Shown: positions 1 through 11,388 of the stretch, piece by piece | How the letters are laid out: every line of letters starts with the position of its first letter | Numbering within the stretch: the stretch's first letter is position 1 | NCBI GenBank assembly: GCA_003008705.1 | Contig: PDUO01000007.1 | Coordinates: 650,123 to 714,122, forward strand | From: Pezicula radicicola | Taxonomy: Eukaryota > Ascomycota > Leotiomycetes > Helotiales > Dermateaceae | Direction of reading: 5' to 3' | Length of the DNA: 64,000 bases | Notes under the pieces: model-generated | What the model saw: only the letters and a program-made list of their open reading frames with translations | The model's database searches: none | What the model was told of the DNA's origin: nothing | Made by a program: the position numbers and the translations under genes

Positions 1-1
1 C

Positions 2-1213
2 CAAAAACTCCAGCGAATGGACGCACTGGTACACATATTCTATGAGATCGCTGGCACCTCAGGAGCTTTATGCACAGCATTGGCACTGATTCCCGTCCTG
101 GGCAATAACATGGCATTCATCATCACACCAATATTGTTCACTCTAGCAGCTATAATCTGGTGGTTCATCTCTGACCTTGAGCATCCCAGCACCCGCGTTG
201 ACGCTATTGAATTGGAACAAGTAGACGATAATCCCAATAGGAATTATTTTATGAAAATTCTCGTTGGATTTAAGAACTACTTCTCAACCGTCTGGATAGG
301 TGGAAAGATTCTTTTCGGCTCACGAAAATTCATCTGGCTCTTGCCTAGCTACTCTTTGGCTCTATACGGACACCGATATCTAGAGAACGCCATCGCTCCC
401 ATTATCGGTCGTCGCTACCTCGGAAACTCAGCATGGTCACAGATCATAGTCGGAGGCTCGAATTTCGGCGAACTTTTAGGTGCTGCTTATATCCTCTTCT
501 CCACTAATAGAGTCAAGACTCCTATGCCTTGGCTTCGTATCGATGTCCTCGTGTTGCTCATAGTTTGGTATTTGGCATACTGGTATCCGCCGGCGAAAGA
601 CGTCAAATACGCCTGGATGATTGCTGCAACCTTCATCCCTATTTCATTCGGCTGGGCAGCCGGCGACGTATCACTGGCTGCATATATCCAAGCACTCTTA
701 GCCCGTCAAGAGAGGAACTACAAGAAAGTCTCACCGCTTGGTGCAGTTATGGCATTCTTGTATTGCAGCTATGTTGTTCTTTATGCAATTATGTCACCTA
801 TGCTAGGTAAATACGTTGACCATGTATATTCTCAATATAAAGACGTTCATCTAGCCATCCGAAACACTGGTGGGATTCAATTGACGATAGTGGCTGCTAT
901 TGTATTAGCCGCAACGTTCATTCCTAGAGGTTCTTGGGCTCTTAATCCGAAGATGTTGTCTGATGAGGATGTAGAGGGTGATATTGATGAGGAGATGATG
1001 GTTAGGGTTGGAACACAGGAGACGAATGTGGGAAGTTGTGACAGGTCGGGAGATTTGGTGAAGCATGCTGTGCAGGCTTCCGAGGAGATGGTTAGGGTTG
1101 TGACACAGGAGACGAATGTGGGGAGTGCTGACTCTGGGAGTTTAGAGAAGGAAAATTTGGAGAAGGATGCTGCGCATGCCTCGAAGAAAAAGTTGAGACA
1201 TGTTTCTCTATGA
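2..1213 (+). CDS. MFS-type transporter, 5' end cut by the window
   Basis: The frame is already open at base 2, so the N-terminal part lies outside the window; the first ATG inside is at 17. The visible 398 residues contain about eight hydrophobic segments separated by short loops, for example residues 11-50, 107-160, 173-190, 197-230 and 240-265, and a final helix near 288-305. Then comes a polar cytosolic tail of about 85 residues. The layout fits the C-terminal half of a fungal major facilitator superfamily transporter; the substrate cannot be told. The tail holds two copies of a 13-residue motif beginning MVRV and containing TQETNVGS (DNA 998-1036 and 1088-1126), a recent local duplication. 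No intron is seen in this part. The membrane-transporter call is firm; the family call is moderate because the signature loops are mostly missing. Confidence 0.7.
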   Translation, partial: QKLQRMDALVHIFYEIAGTSGALCTALALIPVLGNNMAFIITPILFTLAAIIWWFISDLEHPSTRVDAIELEQVDDNPNRNYFMKILVGFKNYFSTVWIGGKILFGSRKFIWLLPSYSLALYGHRYLENAIAPIIGRRYLGNSAWSQIIVGGSNFGELLGAAYILFSTNRVKTPMPWLRIDVLVLLIVWYLAYWYPPAKDVKYAWMIAATFIPISFGWAAGDVSLAAYIQALLARQERNYKKVSPLGAVMAFLYCSYVVLYAIMSPMLGKYVDHVYSQYKDVHLAIRNTGGIQLTIVAAIVLAATFIPRGSWALNPKMLSDEDVEGDIDEEMMVRVGTQETNVGSCDRSGDLVKHAVQASEEMVRVVTQETNVGSADSGSLEKENLEKDAAHASKKKLRHVSL

Positions 1214-3570
1214 GATGTTAGTTGATGGAGGTAGGTTTATGTCTACAGGAGGTAAAAGTTCTTGGGGTGTTGGTTATTGAGTGACTATACACGGACATCA
1301 GACTTCTATATATTTGGATTGGAGTATTAGGGTTTATTTTACCACTCACTGTCTTTTATTTTTGTATCAGAGATACAAGGTTTGAAATAGAATATAGCTA
1401 ATGATTAATGTTAAATATCATACCTACGCAGTTAATCTTTCTCTAAAATCATACTTGTCTCAAGCTCCTAACAACTATGTTTCTATTACCTAAATCAAAA
1501 TCAAACATGGTCATAAAGAGATCCTTCGTACATCGATATTCTTTCATCTTTTTCCAAAAACACAATGAGCAGTAACTCATTCCAACAGAATTATATACAG
1601 GACTTGCAGCTCTTAAAATAATTTTCCTAGTTACAGCTAAACAATTTTAATTACGGACTAGTTCTAGGAATATTTTGACCTTTCTATTACCATCTCCTTG
1701 AACGTATATGGTTTTTAAATGCACTTTCCTCTATTAAACTCGCGAGCCACTTGGGTTTGTGAAGTTATGTTTGTGAGAGAGGTAAATTCAGTGTATTAAC
1801 GGAGAATCTAGAGAAGTTCTGCTGTAAGAAATAAAGGCTTTTGATTAAGTCCAAGACGTTCGTTCCTAGAAAAGAAGTTTACTAATTGTTGAACGGAAAA
1901 ATAATTACTTTGAGTCATGTAGCCCAAGCACCTTACTTTATATATAACCTTATTTCCCACCCACACATAAGCTCTATGCTTAATTAACAGAGTGGCTCCT
2001 AAAATAAACACTTCACACTAACTCATTCGAGTTATCTACTTAAGTTATTCAGGTACTTCAATTAAGTCAGTTATTGAAGTCAAGCCAGTCACTCAGCGGT
2101 ATCGTATTCTACCGAAGATATTCCAGTTTCCATAGACTGTAACCATTACACACCAATCAAATTCACTTAATCTATTTCCATATATAGTAGAAAATGAACT
2201 CCTTTGCTTAATCAAAAGTTACGGTCTTGAAATACATTGAACGAAGTCAGAAAACTTAAGCGAGGAATATCAACATTCAACCTACCTACCTATTGTAGGA
2301 TTTGGAAATACCATAGCATCAAAGAATGTGGTGCATAAACTATTAAGCATGGCTATTTACTTCAAGTCACATTAAAACTCGAGCTCTAAACCCCCACTCA
2401 AACCCAGTCTTCATCCTCCTCCCCCTTTCTTCTCATCAACCTAGTAGGGACCAACAAAGTCTACGGGCTCCTAACCCTGACCTGCTGTCTGCTGTCTAAC
2501 CCAAGTCTGAACATCTCTCAATCACTGCTCCAATTTTGAATATGCGCTGTTTTGAATATCGGATTCCATAGATCTGTAAGCACTCACATTAGTAATGGAT
2601 TCTCAGTTTCAATTCACGATTTGGACAAGTGAGGGAGGGTATGATACTCATAAATTCACTATGCTAAACAAGGAATTTTGTTAATTATCTTAACTTTCTA
2701 CAAGCTTGTCAGACCAACATAGAACAGAACCCCTAAGAGCCACAAGCAATTCGAAAAATCCAATCTACTGCAATTCTAAAACCTAGGACAAAGAGATAGA
2801 TATCCTTAGCAAAGAAACCTGCACAAAAGATTACTATAGTTGATGCTTCTTCCCTTAGATTACACTCCTAGTACCTAAGCAACAGCCTCGAATTTATTAT
2901 AACGCTTTGGCAACAAGGTGTGACGTAGCAACAGTGATCTAGCTAACAGTATTACCATTATTCGCCGAGAAACTAGGTGGAAATACTATCTGTACCATGT
3001 CGTTTGTCTCTTTGATCTAAAATTTATTCGTTTCTAATTTCTACCCGTGTCTTTGAACATTTCCTCCTAGGCCAGCTGGTTTTCCTTAATGAGGTCTAGC
3101 ATATTTTTCGTAGCATGGGATATCTTGCTTTGCGAAGAGATTTAATCCTTGTAGATGTGCTGTGTAATTTGTGTTACATTCTACTACTCTACTTGATTTT
3201 CTCAAAGCAGCGTACTTGCGTCTAGAACCGAAAGATATTCTGGGATCTCTAGATGCAGATATTGCACACTAGAGTAACTGTAAGCTTTCTGGCTGGGAAA
3301 TTCGATCTTGATCATGACGAAGTGGTATTTCAACAGATCAATTCTCTTAACAAGATAAAACCTCTCTTGAGTTCCGAATATTTCACCAGGCTACATAACG
3401 GCTCCTTTTGGTGAGTTTATTATGATTTCCGATACGTATCCTTCGACTTTAGGCATGTAGCAAATAAGAACCTCGTTAATAACCACATTCAAGTTAAGAA
3501 AGATCCTTCTCTTAGTAGACACAAAGCCTCAAAATCTAAACAGTAACACCACCCAGCTATCAAAAAATTA
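1214..3570. other. AT-rich intergenic region, 2.4 kb
   Basis: It separates the transporter 3' end from the 3' end of the MobA-like gene on the other strand. Stops are dense in all frames. I see no recognisable gene, RNA or long repeat; it can only be described as spacer holding two converging 3' ends. Confidence 0.6.
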
Positions 3571-4296
3571 TCAAGGATAAATATCTTTAATAATCTCCAA
3601 AGCTCCATCCCACTCCTCCCTAGTATCCGCTCCCAAAACATAAACCGGTCTCAACGGAACCACTAATTTCGCACCTAACTCCTTAACAACCTCTTCCAAT
3701 CCACCATTGGCACCGACACCCTTCCCATTCTCCACATTCTCCTTCAATCTTTCCAATGCTTCAGGACTCCAGATAGAAATCAAGGGTTTAGTAATACCGG
3801 TTTCGTTTACGAAACACGTGATAGGTGGTTTGTACTCGAGAATAAGTTGTTGTAAAGCCGTTGGTGTTAAGAGTGGATAATTACAACCTAGAATTAACCA
3901 TGTAGCTTTTGGATCTGTAGAATGAGCTGCTAAAAGACCAGCTACAGGACCGATATCCTTCTCTTGGTCATAGATCGGTACTAATTCTGGTGGAGGGGAT
4001 TCCTGATCATGATCATGATCGTGATCGTGGTCCTGATCATTTGGTTTGAGAGCTGGAAATGGGTCTTCGATTCGGAAACGAATTGCTTCGAGTTGGGATT
4101 CATTATGTAGAGAGATGTAGATTTTTGTGGGTGTTGAGATGGTTTTGATGGCGCTGTGAAGCGTTTCTAGGGCGTGCTCGAAGGATAGACGGTTATCGGG
4201 GAAGGGGAGAAGTTCTTTGCCCGTCCCCATGCGTGTGGATTGGCCGCCCATGAGGAGAAGTGGCTTTATTATGAGGTCGTCGCCATTGGGATCCAT
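3571..4296 (-). CDS. MobA-like NTP transferase (molybdenum cofactor guanylyltransferase-like)
   Basis: Single-exon protein of 241 residues from the ATG at 4296; an in-frame ATG at 4380 would add 28 unconserved residues. The N-terminus carries LLMGGQSTRMGTGKELLPF, matching the LAGGxSxRMGxDKxL signature of the MobA-like nucleotidyltransferase fold that binds the nucleotide phosphates. Further on, IGPVAGLLAA and WLILGCNYPLLT match the conserved blocks around the base-binding loop and the metal-binding aspartate; here an asparagine replaces the usual aspartate of the CDxP motif. Family knowledge: these enzymes attach GMP to molybdopterin, or act on related sugar or nucleotide substrates. Fungi use an unmodified molybdopterin cofactor, so the true substrate is uncertain. 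A low-complexity Asp-His run (DNA 4003-4040) sits between conserved blocks and is probably a surface loop. Confidence 0.8.
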   Translation of the reverse strand: MDPNGDDLIIKPLLLMGGQSTRMGTGKELLPFPDNRLSFEHALETLHSAIKTISTPTKIYISLHNESQLEAIRFRIEDPFPALKPNDQDHDHDHDHDQESPPPELVPIYDQEKDIGPVAGLLAAHSTDPKATWLILGCNYPLLTPTALQQLILEYKPPITCFVNETGITKPLISIWSPEALERLKENVENGKGVGANGGLEEVVKELGAKLVVPLRPVYVLGADTREEWDGALEIIKDIYP

Positions 4297-4380
4297 TTTT
4301 GTACTTTGGATCGTTGGTGGAATGATGTTTGTGTTTTGAGAGATTGGGCAACTCAGATGATGTCGATAGGACGCAGTCAC

Positions 4381-4871
4381 GTGAAAAGTACTTACACCTC
4401 AAAGTTGGTTTCCATCGTCCTTTCTAACAAATTGTACAGAACTCATATAGTTATGATTCTGTAGAGATATTGTGGATTTTAGGTGGAAACGGCTTCGAGT
4501 GCTTAAAGCAAGTTATGTGGAAGTCTTTATTATATTACTATATTAGTGTACTGCACATGAATTCCGAGAGGATTGGTGGTTTAACGAGTTGTAGAGTATA
4601 ATAGTACAACAGGCATATATTGTTGTAAAGATTATGCTTGGGTAGTAAAACCTTCCACTTAGAAATAAGATTACAATTAGTGGCCTTTTTTTTTACACCA
4701 GCAAGCTCATTCATCCCATCACCCTCGTCTCCACCTTACCATACCACCACTTCCTCAGTCCTCTATTCACATACATCATCACCCGTGCTGGTGGTGGACT
4801 CGGTAGTCGAACCGCCTACAAAAGCTTGTTAGCCATTTCATATAGCTAACCTGATGGCTAGATTATTTAAT
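4381..4871. other. Intergenic region, 0.5 kb
   Basis: It contains the promoter of the MobA-like gene and the 3' flank of the LysM gene. Nothing specific is recognised apart from AT-rich sequence. Confidence 0.5.
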
Positions 4872-6188
4872 CTAATACGTACAGACAGGGATGTTGATAA
4901 CATCTCCGGGTTGAATCAAATCAAAGTTGGCGATTTGAGGGTTGGCAGCCTCAAGTGCAGCTAATGTAATGTTGTAGTTGGAAGCGATAAGGCTAAGGTA
5001 ATCTCCAGACTTAACGGTGTAGGTCGCAGCAGTTCCGGCAGGTGCACAGGTGCCAGTCACGACTGGGGTGGTAGCAGCACAGGCTGTAGGGATGTTGATC
5101 ACATCTCCGGGCTGAATCAGATCGAAGTTAGCGATTTGAGGGTTGGCGGCTTCAAGAGCAGCTAGAGTGACATTGTGGTTGTCTGCAATCTTGGAGAGAT
5201 AATCGCCTGATACAACGGTGTAGGTTGATGTGCAGGTGTTTGAAGTCGTGGCACAGGTTGTTGGGATGTTAATAACATCACCTGGTTGGATCAGGTCGAA
5301 GTTTGCGATCTGAGGGTTGGCAGCTTCGAGAGCAGCCAAGGTGACGCTGTGGTCGTCTGCAATCTTAGAGAGATAATCGCCTGATACAACAGTGTAGGTT
5401 GATGTGCAACTTGAGGCACATGGGATGTTGATAACTTGATCAGGGTAGATGAGGTCGAAGTTGGCTATTTGGGGGTTTGCAGCCTCGAGAGCGGCTAAGG
5501 TGATACCATAGCTCGATGCAATATTTGTCAGGGTCTATACATTCAAGAAATCGGAGTAAGTTTATAAGTAATTGACTTGAAAGGGTAATACTGCTCTTAG
5601 AAATTAAGTACGTACATCGCCAGACTTGATAGTGTAGGTGGGAGTGCACGCTTCACAGACGGGAATGTTGATCACTTGTCCAACATCAATTACATCAAAG
5701 TTTGCAATTTGGGGGTTAGCGGCCTCGAGAGCAGCCAGAGTAAGGTTGTAGCTTGAAGCAATATCTGTTAGGGTCTATACATTCAAGAACTCGGAATTAG
5801 TTTACTCGTTCTATATGTCTTAGAATCAATAAGTACGTACATCACCCGACTTTACGGTGTAGGTTGCGGCAGTTCCGGCGGGTGCACAGGTGTTTGTACC
5901 CTCTGTCGCTACATCGACCGCTGGTGCAACAGAGTTACAGTCCGAACTTGGGATTGCAATTACCTCGTCTGGATAGATGAAGTTTGCATTGGTGATGCTT
6001 GGGTTGACATAGACAATGGCATCGACGGTACTATTATAAGCAGTAGCTATCTTGGTAAGAGTATCACCCGAGACAACTGTATAGTTTGCAACAATAGCGC
6101 AGGGGTTGCTGGTGGTTGCTCGTGTGTCCAGGGGAATGGCGTACGCTGAGACGAGAGGAAGGAAAACGGCGATGTTGAGCAGCTGCAT
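4872..6188 (-). CDS. Secreted protein with six LysM domains
   Basis: Three exons: 6188-5841, 5774-5616 and 5534-4872, giving 389 residues. Both introns start GTACGTACTT and end TATAG. A hydrophobic N-terminus ending SAYA (residues 1-17) is a signal peptide. Six LysM modules follow at about 36-80, 109-154, 162-207, 216-260, 273-317 and 340-385, each running from YTVxSGD to VINIP. Modules 2-6 share the core [15 protein letters not shown] almost unchanged, so they arose by recent tandem duplication; module 1 is diverged. LysM domains bind chitin and other N-acetylglucosamine polymers. Fungal secreted LysM proteins without an enzyme domain commonly mask or scavenge chitin; this role is inferred here. 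Both introns are phase 0 directly after SGD, so the second exon is exactly one shifted LysM unit. Cysteines flank the modules, as usual for secreted forms. Confidence 0.9.
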
Positions 6189-6317
6189 TTTGGTAAAATT
6201 AAGGTATAAAATATTAAAGATAGTAACGACTGGATGGTCCACAATTGGCCTGAGGGATGTAAAGAGTGACTTCAGGTTTTATTGAATGATGTTAGAAGCT
6301 AGATGGGACAAAGCCGT

Positions 6318-6325
6318 TATATATA
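6318..6325 (-). promoter_or_regulatory. Candidate TATA box of the six-LysM gene
   Basis: TATATATA lies 130 bp upstream of the ATG in otherwise mixed sequence. Similar TATA stretches precede several other secreted-protein genes in this window. Confidence 0.4.
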
Positions 6326-7585
6326 CAGGTTCCCAAGACCGTGGAATTGGGTTGGAGTCCGGAAGCTGCCCGAAGACTCAACAGGGCAAACTACGCAAGG
6401 TCATCTCGAACTGAAAGCTTAACATCGCGAATACGGTAAGGTATTAGCTCATAGGAACAACGAACGGGTCGTCGAAACAGACCAGGTTATGGAGTTCTAT
6501 CCAGTAACCATACAGCAGCATAGGTATACCCTAGCAAAGTCATTACTTCCACCAATTTGAAAAGAAGCCCTAGGAAATGAATTGAGGAGTTCTGGGGCTC
6601 CAAGGCTCCAAACTCTGATGTACTTAGAGTTTGGACAAGATCAGGTGTAAGGCAACGCTAGTCGAGCGCTGCTCGCTTATTTCTGTTACTGACAGGAAGA
6701 AAACAACAAATACTTTCGCACCTTTCTATGCTTCAACGGAGTCAGTCCTGATCGATCGCGTCAAACTCCAAAAGCTGTAGATTGATTCCTGGGCTCTCAA
6801 TTCCTGAACCAAGAACATCCTTATTGATATTCTGGATAAGCGGTCTGCTCGCAATTGCGTGTGATGGCAGAAATTCGGTAGTCAGGAAATGAACAACCTT
6901 TTTAAACTTTCACGATAATCAGCAATGAAATTGAACACCGATGTCGTCTGATAAAAATCTGTCGATCCCTGCCGAAAAAGCCGACGAAGTTGTGAGCCCA
7001 GGAAAACTCACCTTGGAGTCTGAAATGACTCTAGGGGGGATTTTTGGAACTTGAAAACGAAAAGGGTGTAATAGCGTCTTTCTTTCCAGAGACTTTCACA
7101 ACCGTAATAGGCGTCATCGCTCAAGTTTCCGAGGGTCCTGGCCCATTTTTTGTTTTGGCCGCAAGACCACCAGACTCGAGGGCGAGCAAAAGGCCAGTAG
7201 CAAAGATGAAATTTGATCAAGAACGAACCGCAGAGACAAAGTCAGAGGCAGAGCACTCTCTGGTAGGCGAAATTATGGTACGATCTAGAGGCTTACCAAA
7301 ATTGAAGCAAATCCGGGCAAAATACTGGCACAAAGTGCTTAGATACGTGCGTTTAGTAAGTGCAACAGCCACCAGAACCAAATACTTTGCTGTGCGGAGA
7401 CGAGATGTCAATTGTTGAGATGACATACCCTATGATAATTTGGTTTTGAGGCACTCGTCTTTTCTCTCAATTGAACAGAGGATAGTAAGTGCAGTATTTT
7501 TAGCCCCAGTTCGCTACAGGCCAAATACAGACAATAAGAGTACATTTGTAATATGGGGAGTGTTGGTACATACTTGCACACCGTA
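6326..7585. other. Intergenic region, 1.3 kb
   Basis: Upstream flank of the LysM gene and 3' flank of the TMEM223-like gene. A 124-codon open frame at 7044-7418 has no recognisable domain and is probably chance. Nothing else is seen. Confidence 0.5.
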
Positions 7586-8635
7586 TCATACCTCTGGTAG
7601 ACGCCTCTCGACCCTCGCTAACCGCTCTAACGGTCTGCCGCCGTCCAACACCCATCCTCGAGAAACGTCCAACTTGTATTGTTGATCCTCAATGCGCACA
7701 TTTTCGAAGTCCTCACGAGTCCAGGACAGCCTCAAGGCTCGAAACATTTCACTAGGACCTCTTTGCATTCTTCGAAATGGCCTGGTTAAATAATGCTTCT
7801 GGTCGTATTCTTTGGCATCATTAATCTGCTTTTGCTCTGCTGCCTGCATAGCCCGCAACTCAACCGCGCTCATCTTTGTGATACCAGAAAAGGCCGAAGG
7901 GAGCTTTATATTGCCGGGTGAAACCTGGAATTTTCTGGCTGGAAAGAATGGTATTGGAAACATTTTTCGGAGTTCGACTTCGAGTTTTAATGTAGGTTGA
8001 CCTGTTGGCGTTAAGGCTTTCTGCGGTATGGCGGTAATCGTTTTGATTATCCTGGCTGGGCCCAACATAAGCCATCCACCAAAAGCTGCCATTAAGAAGC
8101 AAATTCCAGCGAAGGAATACTTGACCCACTGGGCTACACCCGGATCAGCATTGAAATAATGGTGGTTAAAGTTGTACGCTGCGTAAGTAAAACAAAAGAC
8201 CGTTCCGCCATAGCAGGAGATCAGGAATAATGTATGGGAAGGGGCCTTGTATAGCAGAACAGGTTGTCCTTTCTGTGCGATGGTGGCAGCATACGATTGA
8301 TGTAAAGGCTGAGCTATTGAATCGGCATTCTTCTTTGGAATCGTAGGGAGTAATCGGGATATATTTGAATCTTTTGGTATGGCCTTCCTTCCCTTGTTTG
8401 CTGCTGAAGGCCCAGAGAGACGAAAGGTCGACGAGAAGAACCGTGGCTGCTGGGCAGCTCTTGATGCACAGGAGTGCGACGTTCCACTAGACCTAGATAT
8501 CTTGTTGAAGGCATTCTGATACCTTCCGATGCACCCTCTTGAGAAGGCCGACATCTGCAAATAGCATTTATTAGCAATTGAAGCACGCTGTCCTTCATCA
8601 ACACTGCTTACCTTGAAGAAGGGCATGGAACTCAT
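7586..8635 (-). CDS. Mitochondrial two-TM protein, TMEM223/TMEM186-like
   Basis: Probable exons are 8635-8612 and 8554-7586 (330 residues). The 57-nt intron has GTAAGC, GCTAATAA and TTTGCAG, is divisible by three and lacks stops, so an unspliced message would also translate. Translation could equally start at the ATG at 8554, which begins a good mitochondrial presequence (MSAFSRGCIGRYQNAF, rich in Arg and Ser with no acidic residue). The core has two hydrophobic helices (HTLFLISCYGGTVFCFTYAA and WVKYSFAGICFLMAAFGGW) followed by a basic, soluble C-terminal half. That arrangement resembles the TMEM70/TMEM186/TMEM223 group of inner-membrane assembly factors; the assignment rests on topology and is tentative. 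It is divergent from the PDX1 homologue, whose ATG lies 198 bp away, so the two probably share a promoter. Confidence 0.65.
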   Translation of the reverse strand: MSSMPFFKVSSVDEGQRASIANKCYLQMSAFSRGCIGRYQNAFNKISRSSGTSHSCASRAAQQPRFFSSTFRLSGPSAANKGRKAIPKDSNISRLLPTIPKKNADSIAQPLHQSYAATIAQKGQPVLLYKAPSHTLFLISCYGGTVFCFTYAAYNFNHHYFNADPGVAQWVKYSFAGICFLMAAFGGWLMLGPARIIKTITAIPQKALTPTGQPTLKLEVELRKMFPIPFFPARKFQVSPGNIKLPSAFSGITKMSAVELRAMQAAEQKQINDAKEYDQKHYLTRPFRRMQRGPSEMFRALRLSWTREDFENVRIEDQQYKLDVSRGWVLDGGRPLERLARVERRLPEV

Positions 8636-8832
8636 GGCGTCGGCGTTGTTGAGGTTGATCGCAAAAGTTAAGCTCAGCACCAAATCGGGATTAGCCCGCG
8701 TCGGAAGCCACCGGACCCAAAGATTATCTTTAGGATTCCCAACAGCTTGCTAGCTTGCCAGAACCACCAGCATACCTTGCGCTCACCACCACCATCCACA
8801 GCTCAATTGAGCTTCAATTCCTACAAGCCAAA

Positions 8833-10202
8833 ATGGCATCCTTCGCGACAGCTTGCCGCTTTTCAGCACGGCTTACAGCCCGTCAGATACGGCAAGATGC
8901 CACCTCCAGAGGTCAGCATAATTCTTTGGAGGGTCCCGCCCTGGAATAGATCTGGTATTGATGAGTTGAACAGGCTTTCGGACTTCTGCGGCGTCGCTCG
9001 CTGCCCAGAACTTTACCATGCCAGCATTGTCGCCTACCATGACCGAAGGCAATATCTCGAAGTGGGCTGTGAAGGAGGGGGATTCATTCTCGGCCGGTGA
9101 TGTCTTGCTCGAGATAGAGACCGACAAGGCGTCAATGGATGTAGAGGCCCAAGACGATGGGATTATGGCCAAGATTACAGCACCGGACGGTACGAAGGGC
9201 ATCAAAGTTGGCACTCGGATTGGTGTTATTGCTGAGCAAGGAGACGATTTGAGTACCTTGGAAATACCAGCCGAGACGAGCTTGGAAGCTCCATCGCCAA
9301 AGAAGGAGGCATCGAAGCCAAACCCGGAGTCAACTTCAGAATCGCAAGCTAAAGCGTCTCCTACCTCTAAAACCTCAGGTTCTGCACCCGCGAAGAAGAC
9401 ATCTGAGAAAGCCAAACCCCAGACACGGCCTCTCTTACCGTCGGTAGAGCATTTGATGCACCAGAATGGCATTCCTGCTTCCGCGATTGCAGATATGACA
9501 CCAACTGGCCCTAACAACCGTTTACTGAAGGGTGACGTGTTGGCATACATAGGCTCAATATCGTCCTCATATCCTTCCGAGCTCTCCAGCAAAATCCAGC
9601 AACTCTCCCACCTAGACCTAAGCAACATTAAAGTCGCTACTCCTCCACCTGTAAAAGCCGCAAAGCCTTCTGCGTCTATCCCAGAGCCAGTTGTGGAAGA
9701 TCTTGAGGTCGCAGTTTCCATCTCAATGGCAAACGTAATTGATGTCCAGAAGCGAGTACAGAACACCCTCGGTGTGTTCATGCCTCTCTCCACCTTCATC
9801 GCTCGTGCCACAGATGTTGCAAATGATGATCTCCCGCGCTCCAAGTCATATAAACCCTCAGCGGACGAGCTTTTCGACCAGGTTCTTGGCCTCGATAAAG
9901 TCACCTCGCAAAGTGGCGTCCGAGGTAACTTTATGCCTCAAATTACAGCCCTGCCTTCTACTTCTCTTGCTATCAGGTCTCCCAAAACTCCCACAAAGAA
10001 GGTGGATATTATCGACGTTTTGTCAGGAAAGACTAGGCCTGTTGCTCCAAAATTGGGTGCTCTCGGTGCTCTGCAAGGTGCTTCTACAAATATCAACATC
10101 TTTAGTGTCACAGTACCAAAGGGTGATGAGAAAAGAGCGCAGGTCTTCCTGGATAGAGTTAAAGCGGTGCTGGAGGTTGAGCCTGGACGATTGATTTTGT
10201 GA
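8833..10202 (+). CDS. PDX1: Pyruvate dehydrogenase complex E3-binding protein (protein X)
   Basis: Two exons, 8833-8911 and 8974-10202, encode 435 residues. The 62-nt intron joins as RGFRTSAA, which restores a typical mitochondrial presequence. A lipoyl domain (about 42-120) contains MPALSPTMTEG and the lipoylation site ETDKAS at about residue 77. An Ala/Pro/Lys-rich linker follows, then a peripheral subunit-binding domain at about 178-220 (PSVEHLMHQNGI to LLKGDVLAYIG). The C-terminal third resembles only loosely the acyltransferase fold and lacks the HxxxDG active site, so this is the non-catalytic protein X rather than E2. In fungi this protein docks dihydrolipoamide dehydrogenase onto the E2 core in the matrix. 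The neighbouring divergent gene is also mitochondrial. Confidence 0.92.
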
Positions 10203-11388
10203 GTGCCCAGGAGTGGTAGATGTTATGTGTACATTATGAACCTGCAAATAGATTGATACCACTACTGCCTGAAAATGAAGATGTGAGCTGTACTTAGTTA
10301 TCATCTAATCGAGCATGCATGGCCGCGTTAAAGTAAGGGAGATTAAACGACATAAATATGCCACACCATTCCTGTTGCAATCACAGCAAGCGTCACAGAA
10401 CGGATGAACCCCTACTAAAACTTTCAACAAGTGTTTTCACCAAAGTTTGGTTCTAACCTTAGACACTAACTGGCTATTTAAATTACGACTCCGGTGGCCT
10501 ACCTTACGCACGAAGCAAATATTCGGCCTCCGATGTTTCCCCAACAGGGAATTCTTCTCCAAGTTAGTCAGTCCCCTGAGTCCTTTTAGCAAGAGCTAAT
10601 ACGGGCTTTGCAGTTTATGGAAATCCTGCGTGCTCACAGTGCTTGTATCTAAAAGCGTGAAAATTACAAAGTGTATTGATTCGAATTATTAAATACAGAT
10701 TCTCGTTGAAATGAATGGATTCTTGACATCAACGTTCTACGAAGCTCGCTTGGCACAGTAGAAAAATAAATTGATACAGCGACACATGGGAGTTCTGACA
10801 GCAAAGGTATATGTAATGTTGTTCCTCTAGCTCGAGTTGCTGAATCTATCAGTTAAGGTGGTGCTAGGGGGTTAGCAGTAGCTTTTATGACTGCTAGTGT
10901 CTCCAAATAGCGTATATGTAAGTTGCTCCTATGATATATTGTTTAGTATTTCGTATATGAAGTACTTCGTATACAATTAGTAAGCTTGCCGCTCTTGCTC
11001 AGAGAGGGAATCACCCTCGCCTAGTCAACTCGCTTGAGGCGAATCCTGTCGTGAATATATTGTATAAAGAAAGTGGTTTTAAGTACCTAGCATGTGCTGC
11101 TAAATCTCTAAGTGTTAGGAGAATAAACCTACGACGGGATAGTATTTTATGTAAATGCTCTGGTAGTACTATATATGGTTCTATCTGCGTAGATATGTAT
11201 TAATATTAATAAAGGAGTCACTAAAAAGAGTCGGCTGATCGACGGGTAAGTCATGCTATTTTGGAATTCTAAATCAAGTCTCCCTTCGGGTCGACCTTAA
11301 TCTATCATCTCACTGTCCTATTCAAGTCCTGGAAAATCTAACCCTACTATTGGCAAAGCCGTCTAGAAAAGACCTCAAAACCCCTTCC
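10203..11388. other. Intergenic region, 1.2 kb
   Basis: It separates two convergent genes and therefore holds two 3' flanks. It is AT-rich, with small imperfect palindromes (for example AGCAGT/ACTGCT near 10880-10900). No gene is seen. Confidence 0.5.

Noticed and set aside
7044..7418. A 124-codon open frame between the LysM and TMEM223-like genes
   Set aside because: No domain, no splice context and no codon-use support; probably chance.
8873..9904. A 343-codon open frame on the minus strand opposite PDX1
   Set aside because: The plus-strand frame has unmistakable lipoyl and subunit-binding domains; the antisense frame is low in recognisable motifs and is a codon-bias shadow.
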